From Pseudomonadota bacterium (GTDB taxonomy: Bacteria; Pseudomonadota; Alphaproteobacteria; Acetobacterales; Acetobacteraceae), in NCBI GenBank assembly GCA_021798915.1, contig JAJZBM010000027.1:1-35244 (forward strand): a stretch of DNA of 35,244 nucleotides, in the 5' to 3' direction. Positions 16,973-24,758 of this stretch are shown piece by piece. The position numbers and the translations under genes were made by a program. The notes beneath the pieces are model-generated. The model had not been told where the DNA came from. It searched no databases and saw nothing but the letters and a program-made list of their open reading frames with translations. Position 1 is the stretch's first letter, and every line of letters starts with the position of its first letter.

Positions 16973-17392
16973 ATGTCCCCCGCCATGTCTCTCATCACGT
17001 GCCGGGCCTGCGTGTTCTGGAAGTCATTTGGTAGCACGGCGCCGCTGAATGGCACCTGCCATCGCCACGCCCCGGCGCCCGGCCAGCATGTCGACGATAC
17101 GAGTTATTGGCCGGAAACCTCCGCCGGCGATGCCTGCGCCGAGGGGATCGCCGCGGCCCAAAATCCCGAGCGCGCCGCCATCATCGCCTGCCTCGGCTGT
17201 GTTTTCTGGTTCCGGCGTGACGGCCAGCAGGGCCTAGTCCCCGAGCGCCGCAGCGACTTGCCGCGCATCTGGTGGCGCGATGCCGCGTTTTGCGCCCGCA
17301 ACGCGCCAGCGCCGGCAAGCAGCGTGACCCGCGCCCGCTGGCGCGCGACCCACGCAAGCGACGGTTGCGGCGATGGCCGGGCGGCCATATAA
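16973..17392 (+). CDS. Cysteine-rich protein of unknown function, duplicated domain (copy 2)
   Basis: This 139-aa paralogue of the preceding gene has the same two-half layout: C10-x2-C13, C29, C55 and then C73-x2-C76, C107, C132. Shared blocks are CRACVFWKSFG, GQHVDDTSYWPET, CLGCVFWF, RRSDLPRIWW and a closing CGDG. The second half of each protein has a tryptophan pair (LPADWW, LPRIWW). GAGG lies 9 bp before ATG 16973; Met5 is an alternative start. It ends 113 bp before cydA. All eight cysteines are kept between the two copies while the linkers differ, which argues that they bind metal. Function unknown. Confidence 0.8.
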   Translation: MSPAMSLITCRACVFWKSFGSTAPLNGTCHRHAPAPGQHVDDTSYWPETSAGDACAEGIAAAQNPERAAIIACLGCVFWFRRDGQQGLVPERRSDLPRIWWRDAAFCARNAPAPASSVTRARWRATHASDGCGDGRAAI

Positions 17393-17448
17393 GGCCAAGG
17401 AATCCCAACGCCCAGCGTTCATATTCCCGACAATGGCGGGAGGTCTGC

Positions 17449-17479
17449 TTGACATCGTGATGTATCGGATCATCATAAC
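17449..17479 (+). promoter_or_regulatory. Candidate cydAB promoter with inverted-repeat operator
   Basis: TTGACA at 17449-17454 is a perfect -35 hexamer, 52 bp before the cydA start. A 5-bp inverted repeat, TGATG at 17458-17462 and CATCA at 17471-17475 (8-bp spacer), lies directly downstream, where a repressor would block polymerase. The -10 is weak (CATAAC at 17474-17479, spacer 19). The operator idea is inference. Confidence 0.4.
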
Positions 17480-17505
17480 CGACATGACGGCTGGGGATTT
17501 GCCCG

Positions 17506-18927
17506 ATGAGCAACCTTGACGCGGTTTTCCTCGCGCGGCTGCAATTTGCCTTCACCCTCGGTTTCCACATCATCTTTCCGGCGTTTTCGATCGGGCTCGC
17601 GAGCTATCTCGCGGTGCTGGAAGGGCTTTGGCTGCGCACCGGGCGGCAGGTGTTCCTCGACCTGTTCCATTACTGGATCAAGATTTTCGCCATCGGCTTC
17701 GCCATGGGCGTGGTTTCCGGGGTGGTGATGTCGTACCAGTTCGGCACCAACTGGGGCAGTTTTTCCGACAAGGCCGGGCCGGTGATCGGGCCGCTGATGG
17801 GCTATGAGGTGCTGACCGCGTTCTTTCTCGAATCCGGCTTTCTCGGCGTCATGCTGTTCGGCATGAACCGGGTCGGGCGCGGCCTGCATTTCCTCGCGAC
17901 CTGCCTCGTCGCCATCGGCACCTTGATCAGCGCGTTCTGGATCCTCGCGGTCAATTCCTGGATGCAGACCCCCGCCGGCTTCACGATGACGCCGGATGGC
18001 CGCTTCCTGCCGGCGGATTGGCTGGCGATCATCTTCAACCCGTCCTTCCCCTACCGCTTCATCCATATGGTGCTCGCGACCTATCTCAGCGTCGCCTTCC
18101 TGGTCGGCGCGGTCGGGGCGTGGCACCTGCTGCGTGATCGCACCAATGAAGGGGCACGGGTGATGTTCTCGATGGCCCTCTGGATGGCGCTTTTCGTCGC
18201 GCCGATCCAGATTTTCGCCGGCGACGCGCATGGGCTCAATACGTTGCTCCATCAGCCGGTGAAGGTCGCGGCGATGGAAGGAGACTGGGTCGATCCGACC
18301 GGCGACGAGGGTGATTCCCTGGTGCTGTTCGCCTGGCCGGATCAAGAGGCGGCGGCCAACCGCGCCGAAATCGCCATCCCGCATCTCGGCTCGCTGATCC
18401 TGACCCATAGCTGGTCGGGCGCGATCAAGGGCCTGCGTGACTGGACGCCGGCCGAGCGGCCGCCGGTCGCGGTGGTGTTTTATGCCTTCCGCATCATGGT
18501 GGCACTCGGCTTTCTGATGGCCGGGGCCGGCCTGCTCGGCGCTTTCCTGCGCTGGCGCGGCCGGCTCTATGACGCGCCCTGGCTGCATCGGATCATGGTC
18601 GTGATGGCGCCGTCGGGCTTTCTCGCCCTGCTCGCCGGCTGGACGGTGACCGAGGTCGGGCGCCAGCCCTATACCGTCTATGGCCTGCTCCGCACCACCG
18701 ATAGCGCCTCGCCGATCGCGGCGCCGGGGGTCGCGGCTTCGCTGCTCGCCTTCGTCGTCGTCTATTTTCTCGTCTATGGTGCCGGCATCGCCTTTCTGCT
18801 CCGCCAGATGGCGCGCCCGCCGCTGCCCGGCGAGGGCGGCGTGCCGAAATCGCCGACCCACGCCGCCGGGCTGATGCCGGGCCCGGCCGGCGCGATCGAG
18901 GATATCCCGCCCACCGCTGCGGAGTGA
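17506..18927 (+). CDS. cydA: Cytochrome bd-type quinol oxidase subunit I (CIO type)
   Basis: This 473-aa membrane subunit carries the hemes of a bd-type oxidase that reduces O2 to water with quinol and does not pump protons. His21 in TLGFHIIFPAFSIG and His187 in FPYRFIHMVLATY match the heme ligands His19 and His186 of Escherichia coli. Met331 in FRIMVALGF is a likely third ligand. The acidic helix GYEVLTAFFLESGF and the GRQPYTVYG motif are present. At 473 aa against about 520 for E. coli, and with a short region before GRQP, it fits the short-Q-loop, cyanide-insensitive group. GGGGA precedes the ATG by 8 bp. It probably supports respiration at low O2 or under oxidase inhibitors. Confidence 0.95.
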   Translation: MSNLDAVFLARLQFAFTLGFHIIFPAFSIGLASYLAVLEGLWLRTGRQVFLDLFHYWIKIFAIGFAMGVVSGVVMSYQFGTNWGSFSDKAGPVIGPLMGYEVLTAFFLESGFLGVMLFGMNRVGRGLHFLATCLVAIGTLISAFWILAVNSWMQTPAGFTMTPDGRFLPADWLAIIFNPSFPYRFIHMVLATYLSVAFLVGAVGAWHLLRDRTNEGARVMFSMALWMALFVAPIQIFAGDAHGLNTLLHQPVKVAAMEGDWVDPTGDEGDSLVLFAWPDQEAAANRAEIAIPHLGSLILTHSWSGAIKGLRDWTPAERPPVAVVFYAFRIMVALGFLMAGAGLLGAFLRWRGRLYDAPWLHRIMVVMAPSGFLALLAGWTVTEVGRQPYTVYGLLRTTDSASPIAAPGVAASLLAFVVVYFLVYGAGIAFLLRQMARPPLPGEGGVPKSPTHAAGLMPGPAGAIEDIPPTAAE

Positions 18928-18932
18928 ACCCC

Positions 18933-19943
18933 ATGGCCGACGCCCTGCCACTGATCTGGGCCGGATTGCTGGCCTTCGCCATTCTCGCCTATGTCGTGCT
19001 CGATGGTTTCGACCTCGGTGTCGGCATCCTGTTTCTCGTCGAGCATGACGAGGCCGATCGTGACGTGATGATGAACACCGTCGCGCCGGTCTGGGACGGC
19101 AACGAGACCTGGCTCGTCCTCGGTGGCGGCGGGTTGTTCGCGGTTTTCCCGCTCGCCTACGCGGTGGTGATGCCGGCGCTCTACGCCGCGATCATCGGCA
19201 TGTTGCTCGCGCTCGTCCTGCGCGGCGTCGCCTTCGAATTCCGTTTCAAGACCCGCACCCGTCTCGGGCGGCGGCTGTGGAACATCGCCTTCACCGTCGG
19301 CTCGCTGGTCGCCGCGCTCTGTCAGGGCCTCGCCCTCGGCGGGCTGGTGCAGGGCGTCCACATCGCGCGGCGCGCCTATGCCGGCGGGTGGTGGGACTGG
19401 GTGACCGGGTTCACCATTCTCTGCGGCCTCGCGGTCGCGGCCGGCTATGCGCTGCTCGGCGCGACCTGGCTGATCTGGCGCACCGAAGGGGAATTACAGG
19501 CGCGCTGCCGCCGCCATGCCCGCGCGCTTGGCGTCGCCGTGCTGGCGCTGATCGTCGTCGTCAGCCTGTGGACGCCGATGCTCAATCCGCGTTTCATGGC
19601 ACGCTGGTTCGCCTGGCCGGAGATCGCGCTGACCAGCCCGGTGCCGATCCTCGTCGCGCTACTCGCCTGGGCGTTCTGGCACGGCCTCTCGCGCCGCCAT
19701 GACGCAACGCCGTTCCTCGCCGTCCTCGGCTGGTTCGTGCTCTGTTATGTCGGGCTCGGGATCAGCCTGTTCCCCTATATCGTGCCGCCCGATCTCACCA
19801 TCTGGCAGGCCGCGGCACCACCGGCGAGCCAGGGGTTTCTGCTCGTCGGCGCGGTGGTCCTGGTGCCGATCATCCTCGCCTATACCGCCTATGCCTATTG
19901 GGTGTTCCGCGGCAAGGTGCGGCCGGGGATGCATTACCATTGA
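18933..19943 (+). CDS. cydB: Cytochrome bd-type quinol oxidase subunit II
   Basis: This 336-aa membrane subunit is the partner of CydA. ATG 18933 (MADALPLIWAGLLAFAI) follows GGAG by 8 bp. A GTG at 18924 overlapping the cydA stop is also in frame, but has no ribosome-binding site. Family marks are YVVLDGFDLGVGILF and the WDGNETWLVLGGGGLFAVFP segment that follows. About eight hydrophobic helices are visible. The last codons, ATG-CAT-TAC-CAT-TGA, are repeated immediately downstream (see the repeat at 19928). Confidence 0.95.
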   Translation: MADALPLIWAGLLAFAILAYVVLDGFDLGVGILFLVEHDEADRDVMMNTVAPVWDGNETWLVLGGGGLFAVFPLAYAVVMPALYAAIIGMLLALVLRGVAFEFRFKTRTRLGRRLWNIAFTVGSLVAALCQGLALGGLVQGVHIARRAYAGGWWDWVTGFTILCGLAVAAGYALLGATWLIWRTEGELQARCRRHARALGVAVLALIVVVSLWTPMLNPRFMARWFAWPEIALTSPVPILVALLAWAFWHGLSRRHDATPFLAVLGWFVLCYVGLGISLFPYIVPPDLTIWQAAAPPASQGFLLVGAVVLVPIILAYTAYAYWVFRGKVRPGMHYH

Positions 19944-19955
19944 TGCATTACCATT
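19928..19955 (+). repeat. 14-bp tandem duplication over the cydB stop
   Basis: GATGCATTACCATT occurs twice in a row (19928-19941 and 19942-19955), with the first copy ending inside the cydB stop codon. The second copy thus repeats the Met-His-Tyr-His-stop tail just after the gene. It looks like a slippage product that leaves CydB intact. Confidence 0.85.
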
Positions 19956-19967
19956 GAGGTGGCGTCC

Positions 19968-20075
19968 GTGCCGCGCCGTCTGATCTGGTTCGTCCTGCTC
20001 TGGGCGCTGGGGGCCGGGGTGAGCCTTGCGGTTGCCTTCGCCCTCCGCTGGGCGCTGCTCGGGCAGGGGCTATGA
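19968..20075 (+). CDS. One-helix bd oxidase accessory protein (DUF2474-like), 35 aa
   Basis: This 35-aa ORF starting at GTG 19968 reads MPRRLIWFVLLWALGAGVSL and then AVAFALRWALLGQGL. It has two arginines, one membrane helix and a short tail. Small one-helix proteins of this kind (DUF2474, and functionally CydX/CydZ-like subunits) are commonly encoded directly after cydB of CIO-type oxidases. GAGGT at 19956-19960 is 7 bp upstream. A GTG at 19959 would add three residues. It was called from position and composition; no alignment was possible. Confidence 0.65.
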   Translation: MPRRLIWFVLLWALGAGVSLAVAFALRWALLGQGL

Positions 20076-20103
20076 CGAAACAAAAAAACACCCGGAGGAA
20101 ACC

Positions 20104-21300
20104 ATGTCCACAACCACCGCGATCGATGCCGCGCTGAGCAAGGCCGTCGCCGCCGGGGATGTCCCCGGCGTCGTTGCCTTGGCCGCCGATGACCAGGGCG
20201 TGGTCTATCAGGGCGCTTATGGCCGGCGCGTGCTCGGCGATGACACGGCGATGACGTTGGATAGCGTGTTCTGGATCGCCTCGATGACCAAGGCGGTGAC
20301 CACGGTTGCTGCGCTGCAGCTCGTCGAGAGCGGCAAGCTCGCGCTCGACGCGCCGATCGCGCCGGTCCTGCCCGAACTCGCCGATCGCCCGGTGCTGGAG
20401 GGGTTCGACGCCGAGGGAAAGCCGCGTCTCCGCCCGGCGAAGCGGCCGGTGACGCTCCGCCATCTCCTCACCCACACCGCCGGCTTCGCCTATGACATGT
20501 GGAACGCCGATATCAAGCGTCTCATGGAGCGCGACAACGTCCCCGGGATCATTTCCTGCCGCCAGGCGGCGTTGCGAACCCCGCTCACCTTCGATCCCGG
20601 CGAGAAATGGCATTACGGCATCAATATCGACTTCGTCGGCCGCGCCGTGGAAGCGGTCTCCGGCCGCTCGCTGCAAGATTATTTCCGCGTCCATATCCTC
20701 GACCCCCTCGGCATGGCCGATACCGGCTTCACGCTCGACCCCGGCCAGCGCGCCCGCCGGGTCGGGATGCATGCGCGTCTCCCCGATGGCGGCCTCGCGC
20801 CGATCGATTTCGAGGTGCCGCAGCAGCCGGAATTTTTCATGGGTGGCGGCGGGCTCTATGGCACCGGCGTCGATTATCTCCGCTTTCTCCGCATGCTGCT
20901 CGCTGGCGGCAGCCTCGATGGCGCGCGCATCCTGAAACCCGAGACCGTCGCGATGATGGCCGAAAACCAGATCGGCGATCTCGAAGCCGGCGTTTTGCGA
21001 ACCGTGCTGCCGGCATCTTCCAACGATGTCGATTTCTTTCCCGGCATGAGCCAGAAATGGGGGCTCGGCTTCCTCATCAACACCGAGGACAGCCGCCATG
21101 GCCGCAAGGCTGGCAGCCTCGCCTGGGCCGGGCTCGGCAACACCTATTTCTGGATCGACCGCGATTCCGGCCTCGCCGGGGTCATCCTGATGCAAATCCT
21201 GCCGTTCGCCGACCAGAAGGCAGTCGCCCTCTATGGTGCCTTCGAGCAGGCGCTCTATCAGGGGCGCGGGCAGGGGCGCGGGCAGGGGCGCGGGGCGTGA
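20104..21300 (+). CDS. Serine hydrolase, class-C beta-lactamase/family VIII esterase fold (copy 1)
   Basis: This is a 398-aa penicillin-binding-protein-like hydrolase. The start ATG 20104 follows GGAGG. Catalytic Ser60 and Lys63 form SMTK; Tyr171 (HYGINIDFVG) fits the second motif (normally YxN); KWGLGFLIN is near the C-terminus. With no signal peptide it should be cytoplasmic, which fits EstB-like family VIII esterases better than a periplasmic beta-lactamase. It ends in QGRGQGRGQGRGA, encoded by three exact 12-bp repeats, and overlaps the start of a paralogue. Substrate unknown. Confidence 0.9.
   Translation: MSTTTAIDAALSKAVAAGDVPGVVALAADDQGVVYQGAYGRRVLGDDTAMTLDSVFWIASMTKAVTTVAALQLVESGKLALDAPIAPVLPELADRPVLEGFDAEGKPRLRPAKRPVTLRHLLTHTAGFAYDMWNADIKRLMERDNVPGIISCRQAALRTPLTFDPGEKWHYGINIDFVGRAVEAVSGRSLQDYFRVHILDPLGMADTGFTLDPGQRARRVGMHARLPDGGLAPIDFEVPQQPEFFMGGGGLYGTGVDYLRFLRMLLAGGSLDGARILKPETVAMMAENQIGDLEAGVLRTVLPASSNDVDFFPGMSQKWGLGFLINTEDSRHGRKAGSLAWAGLGNTYFWIDRDSGLAGVILMQILPFADQKAVALYGAFEQALYQGRGQGRGQGRGA
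21259..21294 (+). repeat. 3 x 12 bp tandem repeat in the hydrolase 3' end
   Basis: CAGGGGCGCGGG is repeated three times exactly. In the first hydrolase frame it encodes Gln-Gly-Arg-Gly units, so copy-number changes keep the frame. It sits 3 bp before the GTGA overlap with the second hydrolase gene and includes G-rich segments that could serve as that gene's ribosome-binding site. Confidence 0.8.
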
Positions 21301-22466
21301 GCGCCGGTATCGCGGCGCTGCTGCGCCAGGCGACGGCGGGCGGCGTCCCCGGCGCCGTCTTTCTGCTCGGCAATGCCGAAGGGGTGATCACCGAACTCGC
21401 CGCCGGGCAGCGCGCCCAGGGCGGGGCCGCGGCGATGACCCCGGATACCGTGTTCTGGCTCGCCTCGATGACCAAGCCGATCGTCTCGGTCGCCGCGATG
21501 CAGCTCGTCGAGAGCGGCAAGCTCACGCTCGACGCGCCGATCGCGCCGGTTCTGCCGGCGCTGGCCGCGCCGGAGGTGCTGGAGGGGTTCGACGCCGCGG
21601 GAAGGCCGCGTCTCCGCCCGGCGGCGCGGCCGATCACCCTTCGCCATCTCCTCACCCACACTTCCGGCTTCGCCTATGATTTCGGCAATGCCGATATTTT
21701 GCGCTACATCCGCGACAAAAACCTGCCGCGCGTCGCCAGCGGCCAGCGCGCCGCGCTCGACCTGCCGCTGGTCTTCGACCCCGGCGAGCGCTGGGAATAC
21801 GGCATCAGCACCGACTGGCTCGGCCGCGCGGTGGAGGCGGCGAGCGGCGAGCGGCTCGATGCCTATATCGCCAAGAATATCACCGGCCCGCTGGGGATGG
21901 CCGATACCGGCTTCGGCCTCGATGCCGGCCGCGCCGCGCGGGTGGCGGCGATGCATATGCGCGGCCCCGATGGCGCGCTCGGGGTGATCCCCTTCGCGCC
22001 GCCGCCGGCGCCGGAATTCCACGCCGGCGGGCATGGCCTCTATGCGACGCCACGCGATTATCTGCGTTTCACCCGCGCCTTACTGCGCGGCGGCGAACTC
22101 GATGGCGTGCGTATCCTGAAGGCCGAGACGGTGGCACGGATGGGGGAAAACCAGATCGGCGATCTCCGGGCCGGCATCGTGCGGAGCGTGATCCCGGAAA
22201 TGGCGCTCGACATCCTGCCGCCGCCGGGGATCGATTTCGGCTGGGGGTTCGGTTTTCTCATCAACCGCCAGCCCCTGCCGACCGGGCGCGGCGCCGGCAG
22301 CCTGTCCTGGTCCGGGGTCGCCAATACCTATTTCTGGATCGATCCGGGGCAAGACCTCACCGGCGTCATGATGACCCAGATCATGCCGTTCGGCGATCCG
22401 GCGGCCTTCAACCTCGCCCTCGGCTGCGAGATCGCCGCCTATCAGGGGGGCGCGGCGCGGGCATGA
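21297..22466 (+). CDS. Serine hydrolase, class-C beta-lactamase/family VIII esterase fold (copy 2)
   Basis: This 389-aa paralogue of the preceding gene starts at GTG 21297, overlapping the upstream stop as GTGA. Ser57-Met-Thr-Lys60 is the nucleophile motif and Tyr168 (EYGISTDWLGRAVEA) the second. Shared stretches such as LVESGKL-LDAPIAPVLP and TLRHLLTHT-GFAYD are near-identical at DNA level too, so the duplication is fairly recent or kept similar by gene conversion. The longer in-frame opening back to 20499 is only a shadow of copy 1. It has no signal peptide. It is probably an esterase; the split of roles between the two is unknown. Confidence 0.9.
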   Translation: MSAGIAALLRQATAGGVPGAVFLLGNAEGVITELAAGQRAQGGAAAMTPDTVFWLASMTKPIVSVAAMQLVESGKLTLDAPIAPVLPALAAPEVLEGFDAAGRPRLRPAARPITLRHLLTHTSGFAYDFGNADILRYIRDKNLPRVASGQRAALDLPLVFDPGERWEYGISTDWLGRAVEAASGERLDAYIAKNITGPLGMADTGFGLDAGRAARVAAMHMRGPDGALGVIPFAPPPAPEFHAGGHGLYATPRDYLRFTRALLRGGELDGVRILKAETVARMGENQIGDLRAGIVRSVIPEMALDILPPPGIDFGWGFGFLINRQPLPTGRGAGSLSWSGVANTYFWIDPGQDLTGVMMTQIMPFGDPAAFNLALGCEIAAYQGGAARA

Positions 22467-22482
22467 CCGGCGGGCGGTTTCC

Positions 22483-23331
22483 CTACCAGCGCAGCGCCGG
22501 GATGGCGGCGATCGGCGCGACCCCTTCGCCGGCGGCGGCCTCCTCGATCGCCGGCGGATTGCCGAGCAGCGCGTTATGGATGCCACCGATCACCCAGCAG
22601 CTCGCAAGCCCCGCCGCCTTCGCCCCGGCGATGTCGGTGCGGAGCGCGTCCCCAACCGCGAGCACGGTTTCCGGCGGGCAGCCGAGACGCGCCAGCGTCG
22701 GCTGATAGATGGTCGGGTCGGGCTTGCCGATCCAGCGCGCTTTGCCGCCGAGCGCCTCGTAGCGCTGGGCGAGCGCGCCGGCGCAGAGCATGACCGCCCC
22801 TTCGCGGATCACCTCGAGATCGGGGTTGGCGCACACCATCGGCAGATCGCGGGCGCGGGCGGCGCGCAGAATCTCCTCATAGGCGGGGAGATCGACCAGG
22901 CCGGCGGTCTCGTCGGGCCCGGTATTGAGCACGAAATCCGCCTCCTCGGGCGTCGCGACCGGGGTATAGTCGAGCCCGGCGAAAACGTTCCCGTCACGCG
23001 CCGGGCCGAGATGATAGAGTTTGCGCCCGAGCGCGGCGAAGAACGGGTCGGCGCGGCGCGTGAGCAGGTCGCGTGTCGCCTCACCGCTGGTGACGATGCC
23101 GTTATAGAGGTCATCGCCGATCCCCATCGCGCGCATCGCCGCTTGCGCGACGGCCGCGATGCGCGGCGCGTTGGAGAGCAGCACCACCCGCTTGCCTGCA
23201 CGCTGCAAGCGCGCAAGACAATCGACGGCGCCGGGATAGGGGCTGGTTCCGTCATGCACCACCCCCCAGAGATCGACGATGAACCCGTCAAAGCGCGGGG
23301 CGAGGGGGGCGAGGCCGGTCAAATGTTCCAT
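22483..23331 (-). CDS. HAD-superfamily class IIA hydrolase
   Basis: This 282-aa phosphatase-like HAD protein has Asp20 as the likely nucleophile in FDGFIVDLWGVVHDG. Motif II is VVLLSNAPR, and KPDPTIYQPTLARLG followed by VLAVGDALRTDIAGAKAAG supplies motifs III and IV. The layout matches the TIGR01459 class IIA subgroup. It overlaps the 3' end of pyrD by 13 bp and is co-transcribed with it. Such proteins may hydrolyse sugar phosphates, nucleotides or pyridoxal phosphate; the substrate here is not evident. Confidence 0.9.
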   Translation of the reverse strand: MEHLTGLAPLAPRFDGFIVDLWGVVHDGTSPYPGAVDCLARLQRAGKRVVLLSNAPRIAAVAQAAMRAMGIGDDLYNGIVTSGEATRDLLTRRADPFFAALGRKLYHLGPARDGNVFAGLDYTPVATPEEADFVLNTGPDETAGLVDLPAYEEILRAARARDLPMVCANPDLEVIREGAVMLCAGALAQRYEALGGKARWIGKPDPTIYQPTLARLGCPPETVLAVGDALRTDIAGAKAAGLASCWVIGGIHNALLGNPPAIEEAAAGEGVAPIAAIPALRW

Positions 23332-24407
23332 GATGTCTCCGCGAGAGAGGCGATATCGACGCCGCGCGCCGCTTCGAGGTTCGTCAATCCCCCGGCCTCC
23401 AGCGCCTGCACGAGTTCGCGCCGGAGCCGCGGGATCAGCGCCGCCCCTTGATAGACGAAGGCGGTGTAGAGTTGAACCAGATGCGCGCCGGCGCGAATCA
23501 TCGCAAGCGCCTCGGCGCCCGAACCGATGCCGCCGCAGCCGACCAGGATCAGGCGGCCGGCGGCAAGACGGGCGGCGCGGGCGAGCATCACATGTGCGCG
23601 CGCGAATAGCGGCGGGCCGGAGAGGCCGCCTTTCTCGCCGGCCTGCGGCGAGCGGAGTCCTTCCGGGCGGGCGATGGTGGTATTGGCGATGATCATCCCC
23701 GCCGCCCCCCCGGCCAGCGCCGTCTCAACCACCGCCGCGAGGGCGTCCTCGCCGAGATCGGGGGCGATTTTGACGAACAACGGCGGCGCCTCCGGCAAAG
23801 CCCGCGCGACCGCGGCGAGAATGGCGGCAAGCGGCCCGCTCGCCTGCAAATCGCGGAGCCCCGGCGTGTTCGGGGAGGAAATATTGAGCGTGAGGTAATC
23901 GACATGCGGCGCCAGTGCCGCGGCCAGGGCGGGATAATCGCGCTCGGCGACGGCGCCCTGCTTATTGAGCCCGATATTGGCGCCGAGCGGCACCGGACGC
24001 TGCCCGAGTGCTGCGAGCCGCGGCAGAATTCGCGCCAAACCTTCGCCGGGAAAGCCGAGGCGGTTGATCAGAGCGCGATCGGCTTCGAGACGAAACAGGC
24101 GCGGCGGCGGATTGCCCGGCTGCGCGAGCGGGGTCACGGTGCCGATCTCGACGAAGCCGAAGCCGAGCGCCATCAGCGGGCGGACGGCGATCGCATTCTT
24201 GTCGAAGCCGGCGGCGAGCCCGATCGGGTTCGGAAAACGCCGGCCGAGCAGGGTCTGGGCGAGGCGCGGATCGGCGGGCGCGCGATCACACCCGGCAAGG
24301 CCGAGGCGAAGGCCGCGCAAGGCGACGGCATGAGCGGTCTCGGGCCCGAGGCGACGCAGCACCGGGAGAGCAAGGGCGGGAAACAGGTGGGTCATCGCCG
24401 CCATCAT
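23319..24407 (-). CDS. pyrD: Dihydroorotate dehydrogenase (quinone), class 2
   Basis: This 362-aa FMN enzyme of pyrimidine synthesis oxidises dihydroorotate to orotate and passes electrons to ubiquinone at the inner membrane. The N-terminal helix (HLFPALALPVLRRLGPETAH) marks the membrane-bound class 2 type. Other marks are NPIGLAAGFDKN, GFGFVEIGTVTP, the active-site serine segment LNISSPNTPGLRDLQ, and the FMN phosphate site VGCGGIGSGAEA. Start choices are ATG 24407, 24404 or 24395; none has a clear Shine-Dalgarno, and family N-termini fit any of them. The much longer in-frame opening to 25346 lies antisense to lolA and is spurious. Confidence 0.93.
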   Translation of the reverse strand: MMAAMTHLFPALALPVLRRLGPETAHAVALRGLRLGLAGCDRAPADPRLAQTLLGRRFPNPIGLAAGFDKNAIAVRPLMALGFGFVEIGTVTPLAQPGNPPPRLFRLEADRALINRLGFPGEGLARILPRLAALGQRPVPLGANIGLNKQGAVAERDYPALAAALAPHVDYLTLNISSPNTPGLRDLQASGPLAAILAAVARALPEAPPLFVKIAPDLGEDALAAVVETALAGGAAGMIIANTTIARPEGLRSPQAGEKGGLSGPPLFARAHVMLARAARLAAGRLILVGCGGIGSGAEALAMIRAGAHLVQLYTAFVYQGAALIPRLRRELVQALEAGGLTNLEAARGVDIASLAETSWNI

Positions 24408-24476
24408 CGCGGCAAAAACGCTGGACGGCAAAACCCCGCCCTTGTCATTCCCCGATCGCGCGGCAAAGTCGCGGCG

Positions 24477-24716
24477 ATGTGGTCCGAACCCTATCTCGAG
24501 AGCTGCTGCCGCGCCGCCCTGCACCGGCTGTTCCTGAGCGGCGCCACCGGCCGCCCAGCGGAAGGCGACGCCATGACGAAAGACACGCCCTGCCTCGCGC
24601 GGCTTGAGAGGCGAGCGCTGGTTACGCGGCGCGGCGGGCGGTTTTTTCTCACCCCGGCAGGGGTGGCGCGTCATGCCACCGAAATTCTGCACGAGCGGAG
24701 GGACGAGCGGGGCTGA
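24477..24716 (+). CDS. Small hypothetical protein, 79 aa
   Basis: The protein MWSEPYLESCCRAALHRLFL... is not recognised. The second half (LARLERRALVTRRGG then RFFLTPAGVARHATEIL) resembles the helix-wing end of small winged-helix proteins, where a variable helix leads into RFxLTPAG. The gene is divergent from pyrD (70 bp apart) and 42 bp before the LolA-like gene. There is no clear ribosome-binding site. The codon pattern is coding-like. It may be a DNA-binding protein, but that is a guess from pattern. Confidence 0.5.
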   Translation: MWSEPYLESCCRAALHRLFLSGATGRPAEGDAMTKDTPCLARLERRALVTRRGGRFFLTPAGVARHATEILHERRDERG

Positions 24717-24758
24717 TATCGGCCGTTGAGGGTTTGATTGTGGCGACAGGCATGCCAC

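Noticed and set aside
17473-18951. 492-codon minus-strand open frame opposite cydA
   Set aside because: Antisense of a gene with intact heme ligands; no domain is visible.
20104-22466. Beta-lactamase resistance genes
   Set aside because: The SxxK and Tyr motifs are shared with family VIII esterases, there is no signal peptide, and the KTG-type third motif is not evident.
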